Below are positions 26,501 through 34,800 of a stretch of 64,000 nucleotides of DNA, one piece after another. Source of the DNA: Galbitalea sp036271795. Its GTDB lineage: Bacteria; Actinomycetota; Actinomycetes; Actinomycetales; Microbacteriaceae. The DNA is taken from NCBI GenBank assembly GCA_036271795.1, contig DATAZY010000014.1, forward strand, positions 15,122 to 79,121, written 5' to 3'. Under the pieces are notes generated by a model. That model saw nothing but the letters and a program-made list of their open reading frames with translations. It had not been told where the DNA came from and did no database searches. The translations under genes were made by a program, and so were the position numbers. The stretch's first letter is position 1, and each line of letters starts with the position of its first letter.

Positions 26501-26819
26501 GTATCGGACCTATCTGAAGGGAATACACCAAAGCTTTGGCAGATGTATTCACAGGTTTATGCACCGGTTAAGTCCGGTACATCTAGACGTTTTTGCCGCT
26601 TCTGACCGGGCAGAGGGGCTGACCATCACCTTAGTTGTCCACAGGGTGTCGATACCAAATGAAAATTGATTGGTGTGGATAATAGGTTGTTTGGCCGGAT
26701 TGGTTTGACCAGACCCGATTAAGCCCGTATTTTTAAGCAGTTGACTTCTGGCCGTCTGGCCACCTACTTCTTACCGGCGCTGTTGTTACATGCATAGCTG
26801 GACTAATGGAGATACAGCT
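26501..26819. promoter_or_regulatory. Divergent dnaA/rpmH promoter region with DnaA boxes
   Basis: 319 bp without a gene. TTGTCCACA lies at 26636-26644 and the exact box TGTGGATAA (complement of TTATCCACA) at 26675-26683, with a weaker TATTCACAG near 26555. AT-rich runs lie around 26655-26690 and 26720-26745. These boxes could mediate DnaA autoregulation or extend the origin. The rpmH side ends with GGAGAT before the ATG. Confidence 0.7.
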
Positions 26820-26957
26820 ATGAGCAAGAGAACTTTCCAGCCGAACAATCGCCGTCGTGCCAAAGTTCACGGTTTCCGCCTCCGCATGCGTACCCGTGCG
26901 GGACGTTCGATCCTCGCGGCTCGCCGCCGCAAGGGTCGCACTGAGCTCTCCGCGTAG
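26820..26957 (+). CDS. rpmH: 50S ribosomal protein L34
   Basis: 45 residues (MSKRTFQPNNRRRAKVHGF... ending LSA), basic, the usual L34 length. GGAGAT precedes the ATG. First gene of the conserved rpmH-rnpA-yidD-yidC group. Confidence 0.98.
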   Translation: MSKRTFQPNNRRRAKVHGFRLRMRTRAGRSILAARRRKGRTELSA

Positions 26958-26979
26958 CCAGGAAGTCTGCGTTTCCGTC

Positions 26980-27318
26980 GTGCTCAAGCGGACCAATCGG
27001 GTTGTGGCGGCGGGAGACTTCCGCTCCACCGTTCGGATGGGCCGTCGGATCACCACCCCACATGCACTTCTCTATGTCGCCCAACGGGGCGACGGCGACT
27101 CCACACGCATCGGGTTCATTGTCTCAAAGAGCGTGGGAAATGCGGTCACCCGTAATCTGGTGACTCGCCGTCTTCGGTCGATCGGGCACGATGTAGTGCT
27201 CTCCCGACCAACCGGAACAGACCTCGTGATTCGTGCACTGCCAGGATCCCCCGGGGTTTCGTGGACTACCCTGCAAAGTGAGATTTTGAATGGGCTTGAG
27301 CGGAGCGCTGGACGGTGA
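26980..27318 (+). CDS. rnpA: Ribonuclease P protein component
   Basis: 112 residues from the GTG at 26980, giving the normal RnpA length; the longer frame upstream overlaps rpmH. The basic signature RNLVTRRLRSI and the GFIVSKSVGNAV strand are clear. It binds RNase P RNA and helps mature tRNA 5' ends. It follows rpmH by 22 bp. Confidence 0.93.
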   Translation: MLKRTNRVVAAGDFRSTVRMGRRITTPHALLYVAQRGDGDSTRIGFIVSKSVGNAVTRNLVTRRLRSIGHDVVLSRPTGTDLVIRALPGSPGVSWTTLQSEILNGLERSAGR

Positions 27319-27656
27319 CCCAGACAATGGCAATGCCGAGAGCGGCCGGCTTTCTGCTGCTGCTCCCACGGAACTGTGCGGTCGTGATTTTGCGCGGCTA
27401 TCGTGCGGTTATCTCTCCGCTCTACGGTGACGTCTGTCGCTACTACCCATCCTGCTCCCGCTACACACTCGAGGCGATCCAGGAGTACGGCGTGATCCGC
27501 GGAGCCGCATTGGGTGGATGGCGCATTTTGCGCTGCCACCCATGGGCTGCCGGTGGTGTGGATGACGTGCCGCATCGGCACGAGCACGGTTTTACCGAAA
27601 CACCCTTCGGCTTCGTCGTTTCACCCGGCCATGGAAGGTCCCCAAGCGCGCTATGA
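27315..27656 (+). CDS. yidD: Membrane protein insertion efficiency factor YidD
   Basis: 113 residues from a GTG overlapping the rnpA stop by 4 bases; an internal ATG at residue 5 or 7 is possible. The family core SPLYGDVCRYYPSCSRY with its three cysteines and the RCHPW motif is complete. It is a small amphipathic protein thought to assist YidC at the inner face of the membrane. The C-terminus is longer than the usual 70-80 residues. Confidence 0.93.
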   Translation: MTQTMAMPRAAGFLLLLPRNCAVVILRGYRAVISPLYGDVCRYYPSCSRYTLEAIQEYGVIRGAALGGWRILRCHPWAAGGVDDVPHRHEHGFTETPFGFVVSPGHGRSPSAL

Positions 27657-28681
27657 ATATCCCCGCACTGATTTCTTCGCTCAGCGTCGTGCTGTGGCCC
27701 ATCAAGTGGGTCATCGAACTACTGCTGGTCGGGTTCCACACCGCTCTTGTGGCACTGGGCATGGACCCCGCCGCCGGTATCACCTGGATCCTCTCGATCC
27801 TTGGCCTCGTCATCGTGGTGCGGTCTGCACTCATCCCCGTCACTCTTCGCATGATCAAGAGCCAGCGCAACATGATGCAGATCGCGCCGCAGATCAAGAA
27901 GATCCAGGACAAGTACAAAGGCAAGAAGGACCAGTACTCTCGAGAGGCAATGTCGCGCGAGACCATGGCGCTGTACAAGACGAGTGGGACGAACCCACTC
28001 AGTTCTTGCCTGCCGCTACTTATCCAGATGCCGGTCTTCCTCTCGCTGACGGCGACGCTGACCGCTGCCCAGAGCAACAAGCCAGTGGTTGGCCTACTGG
28101 GTCTCAACGCGGGTGTTGGCGGTAAGACCACACTCGCGCAGCTCTTCGGTAAGGCGAGCCTGTTCAACGTCGCTCCGCTCCACGACACACTGCAGGAAGG
28201 CTTCGCGCGTGGCATTGGTTGGGTGATCGGAATCGCGATCGGAATGATCGTGTTGATGTCCGCGACGCAGTTCATCACGCAGTTGCAGATCATGTCGAAG
28301 AACCAGACGCCGGAGATGAAGGCGAGCCCGACCTACAGGCAACAGCGCATCCTGCTTTACATCTTGCCGTTCATCTTCATCTTCTCCGGTTACACCTTCC
28401 CGCTGGGCGTCATGTTTTATTGGGTCTTCGGAAACCTCTGGACAATGGGTCAGCAGTTCATCGTCATTCGCAACATGCCGAATCCGGGATCGGATGCCGC
28501 GCTCGCGAGGGAGGCTCGCCTCGCTCGCCGCCGCCAGCGCAGACCGCAGATTGCGACAGAGAGTGCGGGGGCAGGCGGTATAGGCGGGTTCAGCATCGTC
28601 GAGGAGCCCAAGAAAGTCACGACCCAGCGCCAGCAGCCGGTCGGTAAGAACAGAGCCAAGAAGAGCGGGAACAGAAAATGA
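27653..28681 (+). CDS. yidC: Membrane protein insertase YidC
   Basis: 342 residues. Five membrane helices of the Oxa1/Alb3 type, the conserved hydrophilic-groove Arg in VVRSALIPV, the cytoplasmic helical hairpin (about 70-110), and a basic C-terminal tail (GKNRAKKSGNRK). It inserts and folds membrane proteins. The start overlaps yidD and the end overlaps khpB by 4 bases each. Confidence 0.95.
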   Translation: MNIPALISSLSVVLWPIKWVIELLLVGFHTALVALGMDPAAGITWILSILGLVIVVRSALIPVTLRMIKSQRNMMQIAPQIKKIQDKYKGKKDQYSREAMSRETMALYKTSGTNPLSSCLPLLIQMPVFLSLTATLTAAQSNKPVVGLLGLNAGVGGKTTLAQLFGKASLFNVAPLHDTLQEGFARGIGWVIGIAIGMIVLMSATQFITQLQIMSKNQTPEMKASPTYRQQRILLYILPFIFIFSGYTFPLGVMFYWVFGNLWTMGQQFIVIRNMPNPGSDAALAREARLARRRQRRPQIATESAGAGGIGGFSIVEEPKKVTTQRQQPVGKNRAKKSGNRK

Positions 28682-29229
28682 GTGACGTGACCGAAACCAA
28701 ACCCGACGAAACCGAAACAGATACGGTTGACGGTAGCGAGGTTCTGGGTGACGCGCCCCAGACGACCAGCGAGCTCGAGGCGGAGGGCGACATTGCTGCG
28801 GACTACATCGAGGAGCTTCTCGACATCGCCGACCTCGATGGCGACATCGACATCGATACCCGGGGTGGTCGGGCCTACCTGTCGGTGAGCGCGGGTGAGG
28901 GAACGACAAACCTCCGCATCCTCTCGAAGCCGGACACCGTCAATGCGCTCCAGGAGTTGACCCGGATCGCCGTACAGACGAAGACGGGGGCTTTCTCACG
29001 GCTGATTCTCGATGTCGGTGGATCGCGGGATGTGCGTGCTGGCGAGCTAGCGACTCTGGTCGACAAGGCGATCGCTCGTATCGAGGATGGCGCTGAATCG
29101 GCCGCACTCCCGGCGATGTCGTCTTACGAACGCAAGCTGGTGCACGATGTCGTCGCCGAGCGCGGTTATGTCTCGGAGTCTGAGGGTGAAGGTCGCGACC
29201 GTCACACGGTGATCACTCGCGCGCAGTAA
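28678..29229 (+). CDS. khpB: R3H/KH RNA-binding protein KhpB (Jag)
   Basis: 183 residues. The N-terminal 45 residues are acidic, followed by a KH-like domain (about 60-105) and a C-terminal R3H domain with SYERKLVHDVV and a basic finish. Jag/KhpB proteins bind RNA and influence cell division and elongation in Gram-positive bacteria. It lies in the conserved yidC-khpB-rsmG order, and its ATG overlaps yidC. Confidence 0.9.
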   Translation: MSDVTETKPDETETDTVDGSEVLGDAPQTTSELEAEGDIAADYIEELLDIADLDGDIDIDTRGGRAYLSVSAGEGTTNLRILSKPDTVNALQELTRIAVQTKTGAFSRLILDVGGSRDVRAGELATLVDKAIARIEDGAESAALPAMSSYERKLVHDVVAERGYVSESEGEGRDRHTVITRAQ

Positions 29230-29252
29230 TGACTGTGCCGGAGTGGGCTTGA

Positions 29253-29268
29253 CGTTTCACGTGAAACA
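29253..29268. other. parS centromere site 1
   Basis: CGTTTCACGTGAAACA contains the perfect 14-bp palindrome GTTTCACGTGAAAC (29254-29267) and matches the ParB site TGTTTCACGTGAAACA at 15 of 16 positions. It ends one base before the rsmG start codon, about 1.7 kb from parB. Confidence 0.93.
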
Positions 29269-29901
29269 TTGACTGAGAATCTCGTCGAGGTGGAGCCCGC
29301 CATCACGGCGGACGTATTCGGCACCCACCTGGAGCTAGCGCGTCGATACACGGCGGACCTTGCCCTGCGGGGCGAGGAGCTTGGGCTCATTGGACCCCTC
29401 GAACTGCCGAGACTGTGGACCCGGCACATCTTGAACTGCGCGTTGATTGCGCCATTGCTTCGACCGGGAACTGTCGGGGATGTCGGAAGTGGCGCAGGGC
29501 TACCCGGGCTCGTTCTTGCCATCGCGCGACCAGATGTCGAATTTGTCCTGATCGAGCCGATGGAGCGTCGGGTGGACTGGCTACTCACCGAGTCGGCCGA
29601 CCTCGGTCTTTCGAACGTGACCGTCCTGCGAGCCCGCGCAGAGGACGCCCGTCTGGCGGAACCTCTCGACCAGGTAACCGCCCGCGCGGTCACCGCGCTT
29701 TCGAAGCTCATCCCGGCTACCGCACCCTTGGTCGCTCACGGCGGTGAGATGCTGTTCTACAAGGGCGCGCGCGTCGCGGACGAAGTTGCCGCGGCGGCAA
29801 AGCAGATTCGCAAGGCTCGATTGAGCGGTGTGGAAGTGCTCCTCATGGGCGAGGGAATTGTTCCGGAAGTGACTCGCGTCTTTCGGGCTACAGTGGACTG
29901 A
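29269..29901 (+). CDS. rsmG: 16S rRNA m7G527 methyltransferase RsmG (GidB)
   Basis: 210 residues from a TTG directly after parS; no good ribosome-binding sequence is present, and a GTG at codon 6 is an alternative. The AdoMet-binding motif DVGSGAGLPGLVLA and the RAVTALSKL motif are typical. It methylates G527 of 16S rRNA; loss gives low-level streptomycin resistance in other bacteria. Conserved position before parA. Confidence 0.92.
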   Translation: MTENLVEVEPAITADVFGTHLELARRYTADLALRGEELGLIGPLELPRLWTRHILNCALIAPLLRPGTVGDVGSGAGLPGLVLAIARPDVEFVLIEPMERRVDWLLTESADLGLSNVTVLRARAEDARLAEPLDQVTARAVTALSKLIPATAPLVAHGGEMLFYKGARVADEVAAAAKQIRKARLSGVEVLLMGEGIVPEVTRVFRATVD

Positions 29902-30001
29902 TTGTCTGCCCCGAGCGGAGGGCCCCCAACCCTCAACCGTTGGCGCTGGGCCGATAGCTTTCGGCGCGGCGCAGTCAGCCCTTGGGCAACGAACACAGAA
30001 G

Positions 30002-30015
30002 GTTTCACGTGGAAC
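30002..30015. other. parS centromere site 2, covering the parA start codon
   Basis: GTTTCACGTGGAAC differs from the perfect palindrome at one base and is the exact reverse complement of the Bacillus-type core GTTCCACGTGAAAC. The GTG within it is the most probable parA start codon. Confidence 0.88.
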
Positions 30016-30938
30016 ATCCAGAAGGCGACATCGCCGAGCGCTCGGCTGACATGTCGGCTGAGTCCTTCGATGACACTCCCCTTGCGCGCGAGCTCGCGGA
30101 TATCACTCGGCGACGCCAGGCCCTCGCGGCGGATGCGCCACCCTTGCCTGCCAAGACCCGGGTGTTCACCGTCGCCAACCAGAAGGGCGGCGTTGGCAAG
30201 ACAACGACGACGGTCAACCTGGCCGCCGCACTTGCCAAGACCGGGGCGCGGGTGCTGGTAATCGACCTTGATCCTCAGGGCAACGCATCCACAGCCCTCG
30301 GAGTCGAACACCGCGCGGAAACCGTCAGCGTCTACGACGTGATCATCAATGATGAGCCCATGGCGGGCGTTGTTCAGAAAAGCCCGGAGTTCGAGTCTCT
30401 CTATTGCATTCCGGCGACCATCCACTTGGCCGGCGCCGAGATCGAACTGGTCTCGCTCGTTGCGCGGGAACAGCGACTGCGAACAGCACTGGATCAATTC
30501 CTTGCCGATGTTTCCGAACCCTTCCATTATGTGTTCATCGACTGCCCGCCCTCGCTGGGACTGCTCACCATCAACGCGTTCGTCGCCGCCCACGAAGTGC
30601 TCATCCCGATTCAGTGCGAGTATTACGCGCTCGAGGGACTCAGCCAGCTGTTGAGTAACATCGAGCTGATCGAGCGTCACCTGAACCCCAATCTCTCGGT
30701 CTCGACGATCCTGCTGACGATGTACGACAGCAGGACCAACCTGGCTAACCAGGTTGCCCAGGAGGTAAGGGACCACTTCCCGAAGCAGGTGCTTACGACG
30801 GCGATCCCTCGCTCTGTGCGCATCTCGGAAGCGCCGAGCTATGGTCTCAGCGTGATCAGTTACGACACGAATTCCCCAGGCTCGCTCTCCTATCTCGAGG
30901 CGGCCGCCGAGATTGCACGACGAGGAGCCCCTTCCTGA
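30009..30938 (+). CDS. parA: Chromosome partitioning ATPase ParA (Soj)
   Basis: 309 residues from the GTG inside parS site 2, which is preceded at 6 bases by AGAAGG; ATG at 30051 lacks a ribosome-binding sequence. The deviant Walker A KGGVGKTTT, Walker B-type YVFIDCPPSLG, and IPIQCEYYALEG motifs identify the ParA family. It binds nonspecific DNA as a dimer and moves ParB-parS complexes. The last base of its stop is the first of the parB start. Confidence 0.95.
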   Translation: MEHPEGDIAERSADMSAESFDDTPLARELADITRRRQALAADAPPLPAKTRVFTVANQKGGVGKTTTTVNLAAALAKTGARVLVIDLDPQGNASTALGVEHRAETVSVYDVIINDEPMAGVVQKSPEFESLYCIPATIHLAGAEIELVSLVAREQRLRTALDQFLADVSEPFHYVFIDCPPSLGLLTINAFVAAHEVLIPIQCEYYALEGLSQLLSNIELIERHLNPNLSVSTILLTMYDSRTNLANQVAQEVRDHFPKQVLTTAIPRSVRISEAPSYGLSVISYDTNSPGSLSYLEAAAEIARRGAPS

Positions 30939-31894
30939 TGGCAGCCGCACCACGACGCACCGGCCTCGGACGAGGTATCGGCGCGCTCATCCCGACGGCG
31001 GATGACCCGAGCGCCGAACGCCCCGTCGATGTGTTCTTCCCGGACGGCCGTGTGACGCACCAGGAGCTCCTTGCCGTTCCGGGTGCCCGACTCGTTCACA
31101 TCTCGCCCGATGATGTGGTCCCCAACCCGCAGCAGCCACGAACCGAGTTCAACCAGGAGGAGCTTGACGAGCTGGTGGTGTCCATCCGCGAGGTTGGCCT
31201 GCTGCAACCCATCGTTGTTCGGCCGCTGCCGGAGTCGGGGGTTGGAGACCCGCACTACGAGCTCATTATGGGAGAGCGACGACTGCGGGCATCCAAGCGG
31301 CTCGGGCTCGAGACAATCCCCGCTATCGTCAAGAACACCGCAGACGAGAACATGCTGCGCGACGCTCTGCTTGAGAACCTGCATCGGGCCAACCTCAACG
31401 CGCTGGAAGAAGCGTCGGCATACCAGCAGCTCCTCGACGACTTCGGAATAACCCAGGATCAGCTCGCTGCACGCATCGGTCGTTCCCGTCCGCAGATCAC
31501 CAATACGATCCGCCTGCTCAAGCTTCCGGCTTCCGTGCAGCAGCGCGTTGCCGCCGGAGTCCTCAGCGCCGGACACGCCAGAGCGATCCTTGCGGCCGGG
31601 GATGCCGCGGCTATGGAGCGGCTCTCCGACAAGATCGTGAACGAAGAGTTATCCGTACGGCAGGCCGAGGCGGCCGCAGGCCAGACCTCGCCCAAGGTCA
31701 AGCGCACGCCGCCGGCCGCGGGCAGCCGACAGGGTCACCTCAACGAAATCGCGGAACAGCTCGGTGACCGACTGAACACCCGCGTGAGAGTCACCCTCGG
31801 GGCGAGCAAGGGCACGATCGTGATCGACTTCGCGACGATATCTGACCTGAACCGCATACTCGCGGAGCTCGGGCAGGAAGGGTTCGGGAAGTAG
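30938..31894 (+). CDS. parB: Chromosome partitioning protein ParB
   Basis: 318 residues. The N-terminal CTP-binding domain has the GERRLRAS motif and the C-motif region, the central helix-turn-helix has TQDQLAARIGRSRPQITN, and a C-terminal dimerisation domain follows. It loads at parS and slides as a CTP clamp. A GLGRGIGALIP segment at the N-terminus is the usual ParA-contacting region. Followed by a terminator-like hairpin. Confidence 0.95.
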   Translation: MAAAPRRTGLGRGIGALIPTADDPSAERPVDVFFPDGRVTHQELLAVPGARLVHISPDDVVPNPQQPRTEFNQEELDELVVSIREVGLLQPIVVRPLPESGVGDPHYELIMGERRLRASKRLGLETIPAIVKNTADENMLRDALLENLHRANLNALEEASAYQQLLDDFGITQDQLAARIGRSRPQITNTIRLLKLPASVQQRVAAGVLSAGHARAILAAGDAAAMERLSDKIVNEELSVRQAEAAAGQTSPKVKRTPPAAGSRQGHLNEIAEQLGDRLNTRVRVTLGASKGTIVIDFATISDLNRILAELGQEGFGK

Positions 31895-31975
31895 TGGTGC
31901 TGGTTGGCCGCCGCCGCGGCGCCAGTGCACCCCGGGGAAGCGCCCCGGCGGGCGCAGAAGCACCTTGGGTCGCTT

Positions 31976-31994
31976 AGCGAGCCGAGGGCTCGCT
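31976..31994. terminator. Hairpin between convergent parB and ddl
   Basis: AGCGAGCC, 3-base loop GAG, GGCTCGCT: a perfect 8-bp GC-rich stem in the 116-bp gap. A CCCCGGGG-type inverted repeat lies just before it (31930-31948). No T-run, so it may serve both strands weakly. Confidence 0.5.
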
Positions 31995-32010
31995 GGGGCG
32001 CACTATCACG

Positions 32011-32973
32011 TTAAGACCGTGACTCCGCAACGGCGGCATTGGCAAGGGCAACATAGATCAAGCCGAGGTCGTGTCCGGCGGCTTCGAGAGCCTGGGGCAG
32101 CAGCGAGGTCTCGGTGAGACCAGGCAGGACGTTGGCCTCGAGGAACCAGGGACTTCCAGCCTTATCGACGATCATGTCCACGCGTGAGAGGTGGCGAAGA
32201 CCAAGCGCATTGTGCGCCGCGATGGCCGCATCTGCTGCCTTGGCGGTGGCGTCCTTCGAAATGCGTGCCGGGGTGAAGAACGTTGTCTCCCCCGCGTTGT
32301 ATCGAGCCTCGAAGCTGTAGACCCCTGATAGCGGCACGATCTCGACTGCCGGCAGTGCGACCGGCCCATCGCCAGTGTCGATGATGCCAACAGCGATCTC
32401 CGTGCCGACGATCTTCTGCTCGATGATGGCGACATCGCAGTAGGTAAAGGCGTCGACCATCGCCCGGGGAAGGTCGGCGATATCGTCGACCAGCGTCACG
32501 CCCTGTGCCGAGCCGCCACGGGCCGGCTTCACGACGACGGGGATCGGCAGCTCGTCGGCGATGCTGTCGAGGACGCTCGTCGCGCCGAGTTCACGAAACG
32601 CCTCACGGGTGAGCGTGATCGAATGGGGTGTCGAGACGCCGGTCCTGGCGACCAGCACCTTCGCGGTCGGTTTGTCCCAAGCGAGCCGAGCCGCGTCGGC
32701 GCGCGAGCCGACGAACGGGATATCGAGAAACTCGAGAAGTCCGCGAAGTGCCCCATCCTCACCACTCGCCCCGTGCAGGGCGGGCCAGACGACGTCGGGG
32801 CTACTGTCCCGGAGGTAAGCGAGGAGCGTTGCATCCGGATCCCGGAGGTCAACCTGGATGCCCTGCTCGGCGAGGCTGTCGGCGACGCGCCTGCCAGACC
32901 GGAGCGAGACATCCCGTTCGTGGGAGATTCCGCCGGCAAGCACGACGACGCGAGACTTGGGGGTGAGGGTCAT
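32011..32973 (-). CDS. ddl: D-alanine--D-alanine ligase
   Basis: 320 residues. ATP-grasp fold with the N-terminal LAGGISHERDVSL, ALHGASGEDG, VVVKPARGGSAQGV and the metal/substrate motif FLEANVLPGLTETSL. It makes the D-Ala-D-Ala end of peptidoglycan precursors. The C-terminal ATP-grasp part is shorter than in E. coli DdlB but complete in motifs. It is 8 bp downstream of the aminotransferase gene and probably cotranscribed. Confidence 0.88.
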   Translation of the reverse strand: MTLTPKSRVVVLAGGISHERDVSLRSGRRVADSLAEQGIQVDLRDPDATLLAYLRDSSPDVVWPALHGASGEDGALRGLLEFLDIPFVGSRADAARLAWDKPTAKVLVARTGVSTPHSITLTREAFRELGATSVLDSIADELPIPVVVKPARGGSAQGVTLVDDIADLPRAMVDAFTYCDVAIIEQKIVGTEIAVGIIDTGDGPVALPAVEIVPLSGVYSFEARYNAGETTFFTPARISKDATAKAADAAIAAHNALGLRHLSRVDMIVDKAGSPWFLEANVLPGLTETSLLPQALEAAGHDLGLIYVALANAAVAESRS

Positions 32974-32981
32974 CGCCGGTC

Positions 32982-34286
32982 CTAGCCGAGATTCGCGGGA
33001 GGTGCGATCACGGACTGCTGTGCGGGAATTGCGGTGAGCGGTGCCGTCTGGGAGAACGTGTTGAGCAACTCGCGCTCCCCGGTGATCACGGTCGAGAGTC
33101 GACGGATGCCCTCCCGGATGAAATCGGGCGTCGGGTAACAGAACGCGAGCCTCATATTGCTCCGCCCTCCGCCGTCCGCGTAAAAGGCGGTTCCGGGCGT
33201 GTATGCCACCAGCTCCTTGACGGCGCGAGGAAGCATCGACTTACTGTCCATGTTGTCCGGTAGGGTCAGCCAGACGTAGAAGCCGCCGTTGGGCACGGTC
33301 CAGCTGAGGTCCGGCAGGTAGTCGGCGAGGGCGAGCAGCATGGCGTCCCGGCGCTCACGGTATACGCCGCGGAAGGTGTCAATCTGGCCTCGCCAGTCGG
33401 CCGCCGACAGGTACTCGGAGATGATCATCTGCGTGAACGAGCTGGGGCACAGCACCGCGGCCTCGTTGGCTAGAATGAGTTTTTCTCGAATAGCGTGCGG
33501 TGCGAGAGCCCAGCCGACGCGGAATCCCGGTGCCAGTGTCTTCGAGAAGGTGCCGAGGTAAATCACGCCCTCCTCCTCAACCGACCGCATCGCGCGTGGC
33601 GGTGGCGAATCGAAATAGAGGAGTCCATATGGGTTGTCTTCGAGGACCAGGATGTCGTTTGCCCTCGCGATTTCTAGGACTTCGAGACGGCGCTCCCATG
33701 ACATTGTGACGCCGGACGGGTTGCTGAAGGTCGGCACGGTATAGAGAAACTTGATGCGCTTGCCATCGGCCCTGAGGCGCACGATGTGCTCGCGAAGCGA
33801 TTCCGGGATCATCCCGAGCTCGTCGGTCTCGACGTGATCAACCACGGCCTGGAACGACTTGAAGACGACAAGCGCGGTGACGTAGCTGGGTGCTTCCGCC
33901 AGGACCACATCGCCCGGATCGAGGAAGATCTTGGCGACCAGCTCGAGTGCGTGCTGCGAACCGGTCGTCACGACCACGTCATCCACGCTGGCGCGGATAC
34001 CCTCGAGTGCCATGACCTCGAGGATGTGTTCACGCAGTTGCGGGAGACCCTGGCCGGAGCCGTACTGCAGTGCCGCCGGCCCGCTGTCCCGCATGACGCG
34101 TTCCATGGCGCCGGTCACGAGTTCGCGCGGCAGAGCGGAGACGAACGGCATACCGCCGGCGAGTGAAACGACCTCGGGACGAGACGCCACGGCGAACAGC
34201 GCACGCACCTCGGAAGCGGCCAGGCCGGCCGTGCGCTCCGAGTAGCTGTCGTACCACGGGTCGAGGTTGTTGCCCTGCTCTGTCAT
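32982..34286 (-). CDS. PLP-dependent aminotransferase, fold type I (2-aminoadipate/MocR-like catalytic domain)
   Basis: 434 residues from the ATG at 34286. There is no helix-turn-helix, so this is an enzyme rather than a MocR regulator. The PLP lysine is in LGTFSKTLAPGFRVGW, and LQYGSGQGLPQLRE and the NPSGV motif are typical of the AadAT/LysN group. The substrate is not determinable. Its position with ddl and the trx genes recurs near actinobacterial origins as I recall them, hinting at a link to amino acids used for wall precursors. Confidence 0.88.
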   Translation of the reverse strand: MTEQGNNLDPWYDSYSERTAGLAASEVRALFAVASRPEVVSLAGGMPFVSALPRELVTGAMERVMRDSGPAALQYGSGQGLPQLREHILEVMALEGIRASVDDVVVTTGSQHALELVAKIFLDPGDVVLAEAPSYVTALVVFKSFQAVVDHVETDELGMIPESLREHIVRLRADGKRIKFLYTVPTFSNPSGVTMSWERRLEVLEIARANDILVLEDNPYGLLYFDSPPPRAMRSVEEEGVIYLGTFSKTLAPGFRVGWALAPHAIREKLILANEAAVLCPSSFTQMIISEYLSAADWRGQIDTFRGVYRERRDAMLLALADYLPDLSWTVPNGGFYVWLTLPDNMDSKSMLPRAVKELVAYTPGTAFYADGGGRSNMRLAFCYPTPDFIREGIRRLSTVITGERELLNTFSQTAPLTAIPAQQSVIAPPANLG

Positions 34287-34349
34287 GACGGTCCGATCGT
34301 TATCTCGGTACAGAATATGGCCCTTTGACAAAATCAAACGGCACAGTAG

Positions 34350-34395
34350 CGCAGGGAGGGCCGCCCAGAACGGTGTCTGGGCGGCCCTCCCTGCG
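34350..34395. terminator. Strong terminator hairpin after trxA
   Basis: A perfect stem of about 20 bp (34350-34369 with 34376-34395) closes a 6-base loop ACGGTG. It starts 29 bp after the trxA stop and before the aminotransferase gene on the same strand, so it should end the trxB-trxA transcript. No clear T-run. Confidence 0.8.
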
Positions 34396-34423
34396 TGCTT
34401 GAGCTGTTAGATCAGCGCAGTGA

Positions 34424-34750
34424 CTACGCCAGGAACTCCGCCAGGTCGGCCTCGAGTGCCGGCTTAGGCTTCGCTCCGATCACGGTCTTCACGACCTCTC
34501 CGCCGCGGAAAACCTTCATTGCGGGAATGGAGGTGATCTGGTACTTCATGGCCATCGCCGGGTTATCGTCGACGTTGAGCTTCACGATCTTGATCTTGTC
34601 CGAGTGCTCGCTCGCGATCTGGTCGAGGATCGGCGACACGGCGCGACACGGGCCACACCACTCGGCCCAGAAGTCGACCATGATGGTGTCGCTTGAGTCG
34701 AGGACGTCGGCCTGGAAGCTGGCGTCGGTTACTGCCTTTGCATCTGACAT
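34424..34750 (-). CDS. trxA: Thioredoxin
   Basis: 108 residues from the ATG at 34750, which has AAGGAA at the right distance; the ATG at 34756 directly abuts that sequence. The active site WCGPC, the cis-Pro region TSIPAMKVF and the usual length are all present. It reduces protein disulfides using electrons from the reductase encoded 50 bp upstream. Confidence 0.96.
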   Translation of the reverse strand: MSDAKAVTDASFQADVLDSSDTIMVDFWAEWCGPCRAVSPILDQIASEHSDKIKIVKLNVDDNPAMAMKYQITSIPAMKVFRGGEVVKTVIGAKPKPALEADLAEFLA

Positions 34751-34800
34751 GTGCATTTCCTTTTCTTGTTAGCTACAGAAGTGAAGTTGGGTGAGAAGAA

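Noticed and set aside
29229..29252. Seven-codon open frame between khpB and parS
   Set aside because: It starts in the khpB stop and ends at parS, but is too short to support as a gene and has no own ribosome-binding sequence.
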